64,000 nt of DNA from Polaromonas sp. (GTDB lineage: Bacteria > Pseudomonadota > Gammaproteobacteria > Burkholderiales > Burkholderiaceae_C). A program made the position numbers and the translations under genes. Within the stretch, counting starts at the first letter, position 1. Each line of letters opens with the position of its first letter. Positions 43,654-53,091 of this stretch are shown in pieces. The DNA is taken from the NCBI RefSeq assembly GCF_016185115.1, contig NZ_JACPOF010000020.1, positions 434,001 through 498,000 on the forward strand. Direction: 5' to 3'. Below the pieces are notes generated by a model that was not told the origin of the DNA, ran no database searches, and was given only the letters and a program-made list of their open reading frames with translations.

Positions 43654-46600
43654 TCAGGTCATCGGACCCTTGGGTAATGTGAAGAAGAAGGTGGCGCCCT
43701 TTCCTGGCGCTGCTTCCGTCCACAACTGGCCGCCATGGCGTCCTATGACCCGGCTGACCGTTGCCAGGCCCACGCCGGTGCCTGGAAATTCCGAAGCAGG
43801 GTGCAGACGCTGGAACGCCACAAACAGCTTGTCCACGTAGGCCATGTCAAATCCGACGCCATCGTCCCTGACAAAAAAGACCGGCAGGCCCGCGGCATCT
43901 GTTTGCTGGCCGACGGTGATGTTGGCACTGTCCTGCCGGGAGGTGAATTTCCAGGCATTGGCAAGCAGGTTCTCCATCAGCACACGTACCAGCCGCGCAT
44001 CGCCCTGGGCAATCAGGCCGGGTTGAATATGGACCTGCACCTGGCGCTCCGGATGCCTGCCCCGCCAGTCGTCAAGAATACGGTGGCTCAGCGCCGACAG
44101 ATCCACGGCTTCGATCTTCAGCTGCATGCGCGAGACCTGCGCCAGCGACAGCAGGTCTTCTATCAGCTTGCCCATCTGTGCCACGCCCGCCTGGATGCGC
44201 GACAGGTAATGAAGGCCTTTGGCGCCGACCTCAGTGGTGATCTGTTTTGACAACAAACGGCTGAAACCGTCTATGGTATTCAGCGGCGCACGCAGGTCAT
44301 GTGAGACGGAGTATAAAAATGCTTCCAGCTCCTGGTTGGACAGGCGCAGGGCAGCCTCGATGTTCTTGATCTCGGTAATGTCCGCATCAATCCCTATCCA
44401 GAAGCTCACCTTGCCGTCCTCATCAAGCACAGGCGATGCGCGATAGGACATCACGTGGTAGCTGCCGTCGCGACCGCATAGCCGGCGAATACCTGTGTAG
44501 GAGGACTGTGTGGCCACAGCCCGCTCCCAGTTCTGAGTGACTTCACGCAAGTCTTCAGGATGAATGACGGATACCCACTGACGCCCCGTCCAGTCCTGGA
44601 GCTGGCCACCCACAAGCTCAAACCATGCGCGATTGAAGTAGGTCGCATCGCCATTGGTGTCAACCGTCCAGATCACTTGCGGCGCCTGCTCTGCAAGGGC
44701 GCGAAATAGCGCTTCCTGGCGGGCCAGTGCAAGGGTGCGCTCTGCCACTTTCTGCTCAAGCCCGGTGTTGAGCTGGTTCACCTGCTCCAGCAACCTGGCG
44801 TTTTCTATGGCGATGGAAGCCAGCTGCGCGAGCTCTATCGCCACATATTCATCCTGCAGCGTGAAGTCCCCTTCATATTTGTCAGACAGCTGCAACAGCC
44901 CCATGTTCTGGCCCTGGCGTCCCGTCAGCGGTACGGCGAGCCAACCGCGCATGACGGGGTGTTTGCCGGCATAACTGCCGAAATTCCCCCAGCGCGGATG
45001 GGCTTCGAGTTCCGACTGTGTCATGCGGACTACCCGGTTGTTCTCGCAGACCATGGCATAAATGCCCGAACCGTCCGGGGGGTCGCGCAGGTCCCTGTAC
45101 CTGGCGTACTTTTCCGACAGCGACAGTGCATTGATGGACTGGGCCCAGTCGTTATCAAGCGTCAGGCTGACGACCGACTGGTGTGCGCCGATCACGCCAC
45201 GCGCCTGCTCGGCGACCTCCTGCAACATGCCGTCCAGTGTCTGGTGCCAGGTGATGGCCTGGGCGGCGTCAGCGGCACGCTGAAGGGTAAAAAGGTACTC
45301 CTGCACATCGCGCTCTGCCCTGACCTGCGCCGTCATGTCAAGGGCCACGACGAAGCGCGCACTGCGGCCACCGTACTCGATAGGTGTGGACACCACATTG
45401 ACTTGCAAGGCTGAACCGTCCTTGCGGTGATGCTCCCACGAGCTGCGTGGCGGTGCGCCTGACAGCTGGTTTTCCAGCGCCTCATGCTCGGCATCGCTGC
45501 GAATGTCAAAAATCGTCATCGACATGAACTCTTCGACAGAGTAGCCGTAGCCCTCAACGGCAGCGCGGTTGACTGTCAGGAATTGCAGTGTGGCCACGTC
45601 GTACACCCACATCGGCACCGGCGCCATTTCAAACAGCGCGGCATAACGCTGCTCGCTGTCCATCAATGCCTTCTCAGCCTGTTTGCGCTCCGTGATGTCG
45701 CGCTCCACCGCTACCCAGTGCGTGAACCACCCCTTCGCATCTGCGATGGGGACGATGTCCAGCTCTATCCAGAACTCCTCGCCTGCTTTCGTGTAATTGA
45801 TGAGCTCTGCACGCACCGGCTTCCATGATTTGAGTGCGCTGGAAATGCGGCCCAGTTCTGCATTCTGCGTGTTGGGACCTTGCAGAAAGCGCGGCGACCG
45901 ACCCAGGACCTCTTCCCTGGTGTAGCCCGTACGCCTCTCAAAGGCATCATTGACAAAAACAATGCGCGGGCCGGGCTCATCCACCGGTTCGGCTTCGGTG
46001 ATGAGCACAATGTCGTTCAGGCGTGAGATCGCACTCTCCAGCAGTCGCAGGTGCTCGCGCGACTCGTGTTGCGCAGTAATGTCCTGCAGGGCTCCGGCCA
46101 GGGCCAGCGTTCTGCCGTTTTCCCTGAAGGCCTGGCCCTGGGTACGCACCCAGATACGGCGGCCTTTGGCGGTTATGAGCGGGAGCTCCATGTCCCAGGG
46201 CGTTCCGTTCCGGATCGCTGCACGCACGGCGGCATGCATGGCGGGTTGCGCCTCGGGGGCATAAAAGCTGACCGCTTCCATCGGCTCCAGCGTCTGTCCA
46301 GGATCCAGCTCATAGATACGGTAAAGCTCCTCGGACCACTCGACTTCCACGGGGGCCAGCCGGACTTCCCATCCACCGATACGGGCCATTTCGCCCGTGC
46401 GTCTGAGCTGGCTGGAGCTGTGGGCAAGTGCCAGTTCAAACTGTTTGCGGGAGGTGATGTCCTGCACCACGCCGCTGCGTGAAACGGGGTGGCCCTCTTC
46501 GTTGTCCAGCGTCTGGTCGCGCTGGTGCATCCAGCGCACTTCCCCTGCCGGGGTGATGATGCGGTACTCGACATCAAGCCGGACGCCGTCCCGGTGGGCA

Positions 46601-47913
46601 CGAGCGCGCAGTTTTTCGTAATGATCCCTGTCATCGGGATGGATCATCTGAACGAAGGTGGCATGGCTGCCATCAAATTCACCGGGCTTCAGCCCGAAAA
46701 TATCCTGAAGCTCATCCGACCATGCGAGCCGATTCCGGCCCATGTCGAGTTCCCAGTGACCAATGCGTCCCAGCTTTTGGGCGGCGATGAGCCGGCTCTG
46801 GGTCTGGCGCAGTTCGGCATAACTCTTCGCCTGCTCGGCCTCCCGATGCTGTAGTGACTCAGCCATGCTGTTGAACCCGCTGGCAATGCGGGTGAGCTCA
46901 TTTCCAGGATCGTTGGGGAGCATCGGAATGCGCACGTCCAGCTGCCCCTCCTGGAGACGGCCTGTCGCCTCAAGAATTTCTGCCGCAGGTTTCACAATGG
47001 CCTTGCCGCCCAGCAGCCAGGCTATCCAGCCGCCCAGCAGCGCGACCAGGGTCAGCGCGACAAAATTCCGCGCCAGGCGCTTCCGGGACGGCTCAAGAAC
47101 CTCGGACCTGTCCGCACTTACGACGACAAAAAATGGCGCTTCACGCGATGGCGTGCTGGGCATGAAGGCGTATATCTGCTCCGCACCGCTGGCATCACGG
47201 TCTTCAACGATGCCGGCTACACCCGCCTTGACGGCATTGCGCAGCGATTCGACGGCCAAAGGCTTGCCGACCACAGCTGCCCCCTCGGGGTTGGCCGCGA
47301 GCACCACGCCATCACGGTCCATGACGATGACACGCCCGCTGGCAGGCAATGAGCTTGCCCCGATGGCCCGGCCTATTTCGGACAGGTACATGGCTGCAAA
47401 TGCCACGGCGGTGACTTCCCCGTCAGAACCCTTCACCGGCAGGGCAAAAGTCATGATGGGCCGGCCGCTGATACGCCCCAGCAGGTAACCGCCGGCTACA
47501 AAATTCCGGCTCGTCATGGCGGCCTTGAAATAGGGACGGTCACCAGCAAACGCCGGGGGGTTGTTGGGTACGCTGTGGCAACGAATTTGACCGTCAGTGC
47601 CGATCACCCCGACATTGGCATACACCAGCAGTTCATTGGTCAGGGACTTGAAGTAGCGCTGGCAATAAGGCTCCTTGCCCTCGACCATGTCAGGCACATG
47701 GGAGACGGCCACCAGCACCTGCCGCACGGAATCCGCCACCCGCTGCTGGTTGGCTGCCACCAGCGAGGCAGAGAACTCCAGGTTCGTCGTTGTCTGCGTG
47801 ACAGCGTCATTCGCCGTGAGGACAGCCCCAACCAGGGAGAGTCCGAACAGCGGCACAGTCGCCGCGATCACCAGTATGACGAGGCGGGCACGCAGCGTAA
47901 TGTCGGATTTCAT
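43654..47913 (-). CDS. Large membrane sensor histidine kinase with dCache, HAMP, five PAS and GAF domains
   Basis: 1419 residues. Helices at about 10-32 and 280-303 flank a periplasmic dCache sensor. HAMP is about 305-360. PAS domains lie near 375-490, 505-615, 620-745, 760-870 and 1075-1195, with a GAF at about 885-1050. The dimerisation motif is FLYSVSHDLRAPL with acceptor His1204, followed by ATPase boxes LLANAWKFTSR, VRDDGVGFD and GTGVGLATV. The third PAS resembles a light-oxygen-voltage domain (GRSPRFLQGPNTQ) but has Pro where LOV has the flavin-binding Cys. The response-regulator gene ends about 55 bases upstream of its start. Input signals are unknown. Confidence 0.92.
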   Translation of the reverse strand: MKSDITLRARLVILVIAATVPLFGLSLVGAVLTANDAVTQTTTNLEFSASLVAANQQRVADSVRQVLVAVSHVPDMVEGKEPYCQRYFKSLTNELLVYANVGVIGTDGQIRCHSVPNNPPAFAGDRPYFKAAMTSRNFVAGGYLLGRISGRPIMTFALPVKGSDGEVTAVAFAAMYLSEIGRAIGASSLPASGRVIVMDRDGVVLAANPEGAAVVGKPLAVESLRNAVKAGVAGIVEDRDASGAEQIYAFMPSTPSREAPFFVVVSADRSEVLEPSRKRLARNFVALTLVALLGGWIAWLLGGKAIVKPAAEILEATGRLQEGQLDVRIPMLPNDPGNELTRIASGFNSMAESLQHREAEQAKSYAELRQTQSRLIAAQKLGRIGHWELDMGRNRLAWSDELQDIFGLKPGEFDGSHATFVQMIHPDDRDHYEKLRARAHRDGVRLDVEYRIITPAGEVRWMHQRDQTLDNEEGHPVSRSGVVQDITSRKQFELALAHSSSQLRRTGEMARIGGWEVRLAPVEVEWSEELYRIYELDPGQTLEPMEAVSFYAPEAQPAMHAAVRAAIRNGTPWDMELPLITAKGRRIWVRTQGQAFRENGRTLALAGALQDITAQHESREHLRLLESAISRLNDIVLITEAEPVDEPGPRIVFVNDAFERRTGYTREEVLGRSPRFLQGPNTQNAELGRISSALKSWKPVRAELINYTKAGEEFWIELDIVPIADAKGWFTHWVAVERDITERKQAEKALMDSEQRYAALFEMAPVPMWVYDVATLQFLTVNRAAVEGYGYSVEEFMSMTIFDIRSDAEHEALENQLSGAPPRSSWEHHRKDGSALQVNVVSTPIEYGGRSARFVVALDMTAQVRAERDVQEYLFTLQRAADAAQAITWHQTLDGMLQEVAEQARGVIGAHQSVVSLTLDNDWAQSINALSLSEKYARYRDLRDPPDGSGIYAMVCENNRVVRMTQSELEAHPRWGNFGSYAGKHPVMRGWLAVPLTGRQGQNMGLLQLSDKYEGDFTLQDEYVAIELAQLASIAIENARLLEQVNQLNTGLEQKVAERTLALARQEALFRALAEQAPQVIWTVDTNGDATYFNRAWFELVGGQLQDWTGRQWVSVIHPEDLREVTQNWERAVATQSSYTGIRRLCGRDGSYHVMSYRASPVLDEDGKVSFWIGIDADITEIKNIEAALRLSNQELEAFLYSVSHDLRAPLNTIDGFSRLLSKQITTEVGAKGLHYLSRIQAGVAQMGKLIEDLLSLAQVSRMQLKIEAVDLSALSHRILDDWRGRHPERQVQVHIQPGLIAQGDARLVRVLMENLLANAWKFTSRQDSANITVGQQTDAAGLPVFFVRDDGVGFDMAYVDKLFVAFQRLHPASEFPGTGVGLATVSRVIGRHGGQLWTEAAPGKGATFFFTLPKGPMT

Positions 47914-47968
47914 CGCATCCCACAGGGCCTGTGATGGTGCACCAGAGGGGTACGTACCGGTACAAAAA

Positions 47969-48406
47969 TCAAACCGGGAGCGCCTCGTTCACGCCCAGCC
48001 AGTAGGCCTGCAGGCAATCAAGTTTTTTGGTGAATTCTCCGAAATCGACAGGCTTGCGTATGAAGCTGTTGGCGCCGGCACGATAGCAGGCCACGATATC
48101 GGACTCCTCGCTCGATGAGGTCAACATCACCACCGGCACCATGGCCGTCAGCGGATTGGCGCGCACGCTGCGCAGCACATCAAGACCGGACAACTTTGGC
48201 AGCTTCATGTCGAGAAGTACGAAGGAAGGCTGCTTTTGCGTGTCACGCCCGGCATGCGCCCCCTGGCCAAACAGGAAGTCAAGTGCCTGCGCACCATCAC
48301 GGGCGACCACAATCTCGGCATCGACGCCCTGCTCCTCCAGCGTCAGTACCGTCAGCTCAAGATGGTCCGGATTGTCTTCGACGACGAGTATCAGCTTGTT
48401 ATTCAT
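47969..48406 (-). CDS. Single-domain response regulator (Rcp1 type)
   Basis: 145 residues, receiver domain only. The acidic pair is in LVVEDNPDH, the acceptor is Asp66 in SFVLLDMKLPKLSG, the switch Thr in VVMLTSSSEESD and Lys in SFIRKPVDF. Insert length and ending match Rcp1/phytochrome-partner regulators. It is encoded immediately upstream of the 1419-residue kinase, so it is its likely phosphate acceptor or relay. The ATG at 48406 lies after AAGG; an ATG two codons earlier is possible. Confidence 0.93.
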   Translation of the reverse strand: MNNKLILVVEDNPDHLELTVLTLEEQGVDAEIVVARDGAQALDFLFGQGAHAGRDTQKQPSFVLLDMKLPKLSGLDVLRSVRANPLTAMVPVVMLTSSSEESDIVACYRAGANSFIRKPVDFGEFTKKLDCLQAYWLGVNEALPV

Positions 48407-48479
48407 GGACATGCCTTGCACGCATTGTTGTCAGTTTTAAATATGAAATTCTCATTTTCATCATATTACAACTTCTCAC

Positions 48480-48505
48480 AAAGCCCCTCACCAGAGGAGG
48501 GGCCA
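48480..48505 (-). terminator. Probable terminator of the M48-like peptidase gene
   Basis: On the minus strand GGCCCCTCCTCTGGTGAGGGGC is followed by TTTGT. The stem is seven pairs, GC-rich, but the T-run is short. It lies 11 bases after the stop codon. Confidence 0.55.
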
Positions 48506-48515
48506 ACTCACCCGC

Positions 48516-49490
48516 CTACCAGCGGGGAATCGCGTCGTCCTTCAGCTGGCCGCGCAGCTCGGCGTAATCGGGCACGACCGCACGTACAGTGTCCCAAAAA
48601 CGCGGGCTGTGGTCCATCACACGAAGGTGGCTGAGCTCATGCACCACCACATAGTCGATCACCGACTGCCTGAAGTGGATCAGCCGCCAGTTCAGGCGGA
48701 TGGAGCCGTCTGCACTGGCGCTGCCCCAGCGCGTGCCGGCACTTGAGAGGCTGAGCTTGCGCCACTGCACATTCAGCGTCGGGGCGAAATGGTTGAGCCG
48801 CTCGGTGAAGATGCGCTTGGCCTGCCGCATCAGCCAGGCCTGCACCGCATCGCGAATCTGCTCGGGGGTGGCGCTGTGCGGCAAGCCCACATGCAGGGTC
48901 AGGTGGGTGACACCAGGAAGTGTGTCGGCGTCATTGCTTTTAAGCTCGGCACCCACACCGCCAAAGGCATGGCGCGGGTCGAGCACGACAATCACCTGCT
49001 CGCCGAGGAAGGGCAGCGTGGCGCCATCTTTCCATTCGATGCGGGCCGACTCCAGCCGTTCATGGCGGGCCCGGGTTTCCTGCAGTTTGGTCAATATCCA
49101 GGCCGATTTCTCGAGCACGGCCTTGTCGATTTCATACAGCGGCACCCACTTGGGCGCGCTCACCGTCAGGCCTTCCGCACCCACCGAAAAACCTATGGTG
49201 CGGCGTTTGCCGCGCCTGAACTCATAACCAATGGCAATGCCCTCCAGCAGCGTCTCACGCGTGGCGCGCGGATGGCGGAATGTGGCCGGCGCCAGGGCCT
49301 GTTGCAGGGTTTGCGCGGGCAGCGACGGCCCTACAAATTCAGCAATGAAGGGCTCGGCTTTTTCGATCCGCGGTGGCACAGGCCGGGCAGTTTTTTTACC
49401 GCTGCTGCGCCTGGGCGGGGTCGGCGCTGCCGGAAGTTCAGGCCTTGTGTCAAAGAGATCAAGGGTGAACTGGAGCAGCCTTTGCATCAT
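48516..49490 (-). CDS. YgjP/DUF45-type zinc metallopeptidase (M48-like)
   Basis: 324 residues. The zinc motif is VVHELSHLRVMDHSPRFW (HExxH plus a downstream His), near the C-terminus. The preceding WRKLSLSSAGTRWGSASADG segment is the DUF45/YgjP hallmark (RWGSxxxxG). An extended N-terminus of about 80 residues is Pro/Lys-rich and probably disordered. It is cytosolic. The family is conserved but the substrate is unknown. It is 7 bases downstream of plsC. Confidence 0.9.
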   Translation of the reverse strand: MMQRLLQFTLDLFDTRPELPAAPTPPRRSSGKKTARPVPPRIEKAEPFIAEFVGPSLPAQTLQQALAPATFRHPRATRETLLEGIAIGYEFRRGKRRTIGFSVGAEGLTVSAPKWVPLYEIDKAVLEKSAWILTKLQETRARHERLESARIEWKDGATLPFLGEQVIVVLDPRHAFGGVGAELKSNDADTLPGVTHLTLHVGLPHSATPEQIRDAVQAWLMRQAKRIFTERLNHFAPTLNVQWRKLSLSSAGTRWGSASADGSIRLNWRLIHFRQSVIDYVVVHELSHLRVMDHSPRFWDTVRAVVPDYAELRGQLKDDAIPRW

Positions 49491-49496
49491 GGAAGT

Positions 49497-50255
49497 TTAG
49501 CGCGCAGCCGTTGCTTCTGCAGTGGCGTAGGCCTCAGGGTCCAGCCTGTGCATCTCGGCCTCGATCCAGGCCTCTACCTCACGCATCAGTTCTTCCGGCT
49601 GGCGTCCGGCACTGGGGATGGGCTTGCCAATCGAAAAATCCACAATACCCGGGTACTTGATGAACGCCTTGCGCGGCCAGCATTTGGCCGAGGTCACCGC
49701 GACGGGGATCACCGGTGCGCCGGTTTCAATCGCCAGCCGGGTGCCGCCGCTTTTGTAAACGCCTTTTTGGCCACGCGGAATGCGCGTGCCCTCAGGAAAC
49801 ATGATGACCCAGGTGCCCTGCGCCATCAGGCGCTTGCCCTGCGCCACAACCTTGCTGAAAGCCTGCGCACGCTGGCTGCGGTCAATATGGATCATGTCCA
49901 TGCGGCTCATGGCCCAACCGAAAAACGGCACATACAACAGTTCTTTTTTGAACACGAATGCCAGCGGGTGCGGCATCAATGTCACCATTGAAAAGGTCTC
50001 CCAGGTGCTCTGGTGTTTGACCAGAAGCACACAGGCGCCCCGCTCTTCGGTGGGCAGGTTTTCCATGCCGGTCACCCTGTTCTGTATGCCCAGAATGACC
50101 GTGCCCCCGGTCACCGCCAGTCGCAGCCAGCCCGCGCACATCCAGTAAACCTGGGTGCTGCTGCCAAACAGCGAAAAGACCAGCACGGCAAGCGCCCATG
50201 GAATGACGGTAATCGTCATCCAGAGCAGGTGGAGGATTGAGCGAATCAGGGGCAT
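49497..50255 (-). CDS. plsC: 1-acyl-sn-glycerol-3-phosphate acyltransferase
   Basis: 252 residues. One or two N-terminal membrane helices (LLWMTITVIPWALAVLVFSL) are followed by the acyltransferase domain. Motif I is VKHQSTWE, where Glu replaces the usual Asp of HxxxxD, a variant seen in this branch. Motif III is MFPEGTRIPRG and motif IV PVIPVAVTS. It makes phosphatidic acid at the inner membrane. The ATG at 50255 is used; the longer frame lies in gmhB. The gene order gmhB-plsC is common in betaproteobacteria. Confidence 0.92.
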   Translation of the reverse strand: MPLIRSILHLLWMTITVIPWALAVLVFSLFGSSTQVYWMCAGWLRLAVTGGTVILGIQNRVTGMENLPTEERGACVLLVKHQSTWETFSMVTLMPHPLAFVFKKELLYVPFFGWAMSRMDMIHIDRSQRAQAFSKVVAQGKRLMAQGTWVIMFPEGTRIPRGQKGVYKSGGTRLAIETGAPVIPVAVTSAKCWPRKAFIKYPGIVDFSIGKPIPSAGRQPEELMREVEAWIEAEMHRLDPEAYATAEATAAR

Positions 50256-50301
50256 GTGTGTGTTCTCGGCAATAGGCAGTGTGATGACAGCGCGCGGCTT
50301 T

Positions 50302-50874
50302 TCAGAGCGCCACCTGCAATGGCTGGGCGCTGCGCTCGAGGATGAAATCGACAAACGCGCCCAGGTCGGGGTGCAGGCGCGTACCCTCGGGCAAGCCATC
50401 GGGCTGTCCGCCATTGCGGTACTGTGCCGACTTGCCGGTCAATATAAGGTGGGGTTCACAGCCCGCAGCGGCACCGGCCTGCAGATCGCGCAGCGAATCA
50501 CCGGCTGTCGGCACGCCCTTGAGCGGCACGCCAAAGCGCATGCCGATCTGCTCAAAGAGACCAGGCAGAGGCTTGCGGCAGTTGCAGCTTTCCTCGGGGC
50601 TGTGCGGGCAATAAAACACCGCATCAATACGGCCGCCAACGGCCGACAGCATCTTGTGCATCTTGGCATGCATGGCATTGAGCGATGCGACATCAAACAG
50701 GCCGCGGCCCAGGCCCGACTGGTTGGAAGCAATCACCACATGCCAGCCGGCATGGTTGAGGCGGGCAATCGCCTCCAGCGAGCCGGGCAATGGCATCCAC
50801 TCATCAGGCGTCTTGACGAAATCGTCGCTGTCGCTGTTGATGGTGCCGTCGCGGTCGAGGATGACGAGTTTCAT
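50302..50874 (-). CDS. gmhB: D-glycero-beta-D-manno-heptose 1,7-bisphosphate 7-phosphatase
   Basis: 190-residue HAD phosphatase of heptose biosynthesis for lipopolysaccharide core. Motif I is VILDRDGTIN (two Asp), the lysine lies in NCRKPLPG, and the GmhB zinc loop CPHSPEESCNC is intact (Cys-x-His plus Cys-x-Cys). Motif IV is TAGDSLRDLQA. It lies directly downstream of glyS, separated by a dispersed palindromic element, and upstream of plsC. Confidence 0.94.
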   Translation of the reverse strand: MKLVILDRDGTINSDSDDFVKTPDEWMPLPGSLEAIARLNHAGWHVVIASNQSGLGRGLFDVASLNAMHAKMHKMLSAVGGRIDAVFYCPHSPEESCNCRKPLPGLFEQIGMRFGVPLKGVPTAGDSLRDLQAGAAAGCEPHLILTGKSAQYRNGGQPDGLPEGTRLHPDLGAFVDFILERSAQPLQVAL

Positions 50875-50908
50875 TCAGTGCCCTTATGCAGTGCGGTCAG
50901 ACGGCCAG

Positions 50909-50981
50909 CCGCCGGGCCGCCCCAAGGCAGGCCAGCCCCTCGGGGGGCAGCGACGACACGGAGTGCGGAGCGTGGGGGCAC
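50909..50981. repeat. GC-rich dispersed palindromic element, copy 3 (inverted)
   Basis: Read on the minus strand it contains GTGCCCCCACGCTCCGCACT, CTGCCCCCCGAGGGGC and GCCTTGGGGCGGCCC, the same order as copies 1 and 2. It fills most of the glyS-gmhB gap. Confidence 0.85.
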
Positions 50982-50985
50982 ATAG

Positions 50986-53088
50986 TCAAACCAGCTTTGA
51001 CAGGTCAGCGACGCGATTCATTGCGTTGTGCAGAGTTGCCAGCAGGCCCAGGCGATTCAGGCGCAGGTCGAGTTGCTCAGCATTGACCATGACGCCTTCG
51101 AAGAAAGCGTCTACCGGCGCACGCAGGGCTGCAAGACTTTGCAGGGAAGCTGTGTAGTCACCGGATTCAAACTGCGCATCAGCTCCGTTAGCGACGTTTT
51201 TCATTGCCGCATACAGCGCGATTTCGCCGGGTTCGGTCAACAATACCTCGCTGACGTGTGCATCAACAGCATCCGTCTTTTTAAGTATGTTGCCGATGCG
51301 TTTGTTGGCGGCCGCAAGCGCGGGCGCTTCCGGAAGTGCGGCAAATGCCTTCACCGCTGCAAGGCGTTTGGCCACGTCACCGAGACGCGGTGGCTTGAGC
51401 GCAAGCACCGCCTCGACTTCCTGCGCGCTGTAGCCCTGCTCACGCAGTGAGCCGGCAAAGCGGTCATACACAAAATCGGCCAAGGGGGCCGCAGCGTCCT
51501 GTATCTTCTCGCCAAACACGGGCTGCGCACCGGCTATCAGGTCAGACACACCCAAGTGCAGGTCTTTTTCGACCAGCATACGAATCACACCCAGCGCGTG
51601 GCGGCGCAGGGCAAACGGGTCCTTGTCGCCCGTGGGCAGGTTACCGATGCCAAACATGCCGACCAAAGTTTCGAGCTTGTCGGCCAGCGCAACGACCATG
51701 CCCACATCATTGCGCGGCAGCTCATCGCCTGCAAAACGCGGCTTATAGTGGTCTTCAACAGCATCGGCCACATCGGCAGGCAGGCCATCGTTGAGCGCGT
51801 AATAACGACCCATGATGCCTTGCAGTTCAGGAAACTCGCCCACCATGTCTGTGACCAGGTCTGTCTTGGCAAGCTGTGCAGCCTGGTCGGCTTTTTGCGC
51901 CAGCGCATCACCACCGAGTTGCTGGCCAATCGCCCGGGCAATCGCACGCACACGCTCGACCCGCTCACCCTGCGTGCCCAGCTTGTTGTGATACACCACC
52001 TTGCCCAGAGCCTCGACGCGCGAAGCCAGCGACTTCTTGCGGTCCTGGTCATAGAAGAACTTGGCATCGGCCAGGCGGGGGCGCACCACACGCTCATTGC
52101 CGCCAATCACGGCGCTGGCGTCCACCGGGCTGATGTTGCTGACCACCAGGAATTTATTGGTGAGCTTGCCAGCCGTATCAAGCAGCGGAAAGTATTTCTG
52201 GTTGGCCTTCATCGTGAGGATGAGGCACTCCTGCGGTACATCGAGAAATTCCTTCTCGAATTCGCAGACCAGCACATTGGGGCGTTCGACCAACGCAGTG
52301 ACTTCATCGAGCAGCGCGTCGTCGTCAATGGCCTTCACGCCACCGCCGACCTTTGCTGCGGCAGCGGCAAGCTGTCTGGCTATCTCTGCCTTGCGCCCTG
52401 CGAAGCTGGCAATCACGGCGCCATCCTTTTGCAAGGTGGCTGCGTAGCTGTCGGCGTCTTTCAGGACAACCGGATCAATATTTGCTTCGAAACGGTGACC
52501 ATGCGTGGCGTTGCCAGCCTTCAGGCCCAGCGCCTCGATGGCCACGACATCACTGCCGTGCAACGCGACAAGGCCATGTGCGGGGCGCACAAACTTCACA
52601 TCACTCCAGCCATCGGCCAGCTGGTAGGTCATGACTTTGGGGATAGGCAGTTTGGCAATCGCCTCAAGCAGGGCTTTTTGCAGGCCTTCAACCAGCGTTG
52701 CACCCTTGACATTGCTGTCGTAAAACAAGACTTCGGCCTTACCGTCTGGTGCGCGCTTCAGGCTTGCGACCGCCGATGCATCAGCACCAAGCGCCTGAAG
52801 TTTTTTGAGCAACGCGGGAGTGGCATTGCCAGAAGCATCAAGTCCCACCGTGACGGGCATGAGTTTTTGCGATACAGCCTTGTCAGTTGCCTGTGCCGCT
52901 ACAGAAGTGATGTGAGCAGCCAATCGGCGCGGGGATGCAAAAGAGGTCAGCATCGCATCGGCACCGGCCAGGCCCTGCGCCTTGAGTTGTTCCAGCAACA
53001 CACCGGCAAACGCATCGCCGAGTTTTTTAAGTGCCTTGGGCGGCAGCTCTTCAACAAACAGTTCGACCAGAAGGTTCTTCATCGTCAT
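50986..53088 (-). CDS. glyS: Glycyl-tRNA synthetase beta subunit
   Basis: 700 residues, the full-length beta chain of the bacterial alpha2-beta2 enzyme. It starts LLVELFVEELPPKALKKLG and contains ERVVRPRLADAKFFYDQDRK, the LVTDMVGEFPELQGIMGRYYA HD-like region, and DPFALRRHALGVIRML near residue 500. The C-terminal anticodon-binding domain (FFEGVMVNAEQLDLRLNRL) is complete. It starts 3 bases after glyQ; the second in-frame ATG at 53082 is an alternative start. Confidence 0.96.
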   Translation of the reverse strand: MTMKNLLVELFVEELPPKALKKLGDAFAGVLLEQLKAQGLAGADAMLTSFASPRRLAAHITSVAAQATDKAVSQKLMPVTVGLDASGNATPALLKKLQALGADASAVASLKRAPDGKAEVLFYDSNVKGATLVEGLQKALLEAIAKLPIPKVMTYQLADGWSDVKFVRPAHGLVALHGSDVVAIEALGLKAGNATHGHRFEANIDPVVLKDADSYAATLQKDGAVIASFAGRKAEIARQLAAAAAKVGGGVKAIDDDALLDEVTALVERPNVLVCEFEKEFLDVPQECLILTMKANQKYFPLLDTAGKLTNKFLVVSNISPVDASAVIGGNERVVRPRLADAKFFYDQDRKKSLASRVEALGKVVYHNKLGTQGERVERVRAIARAIGQQLGGDALAQKADQAAQLAKTDLVTDMVGEFPELQGIMGRYYALNDGLPADVADAVEDHYKPRFAGDELPRNDVGMVVALADKLETLVGMFGIGNLPTGDKDPFALRRHALGVIRMLVEKDLHLGVSDLIAGAQPVFGEKIQDAAAPLADFVYDRFAGSLREQGYSAQEVEAVLALKPPRLGDVAKRLAAVKAFAALPEAPALAAANKRIGNILKKTDAVDAHVSEVLLTEPGEIALYAAMKNVANGADAQFESGDYTASLQSLAALRAPVDAFFEGVMVNAEQLDLRLNRLGLLATLHNAMNRVADLSKLV

Positions 53089-53091
53089 TTC

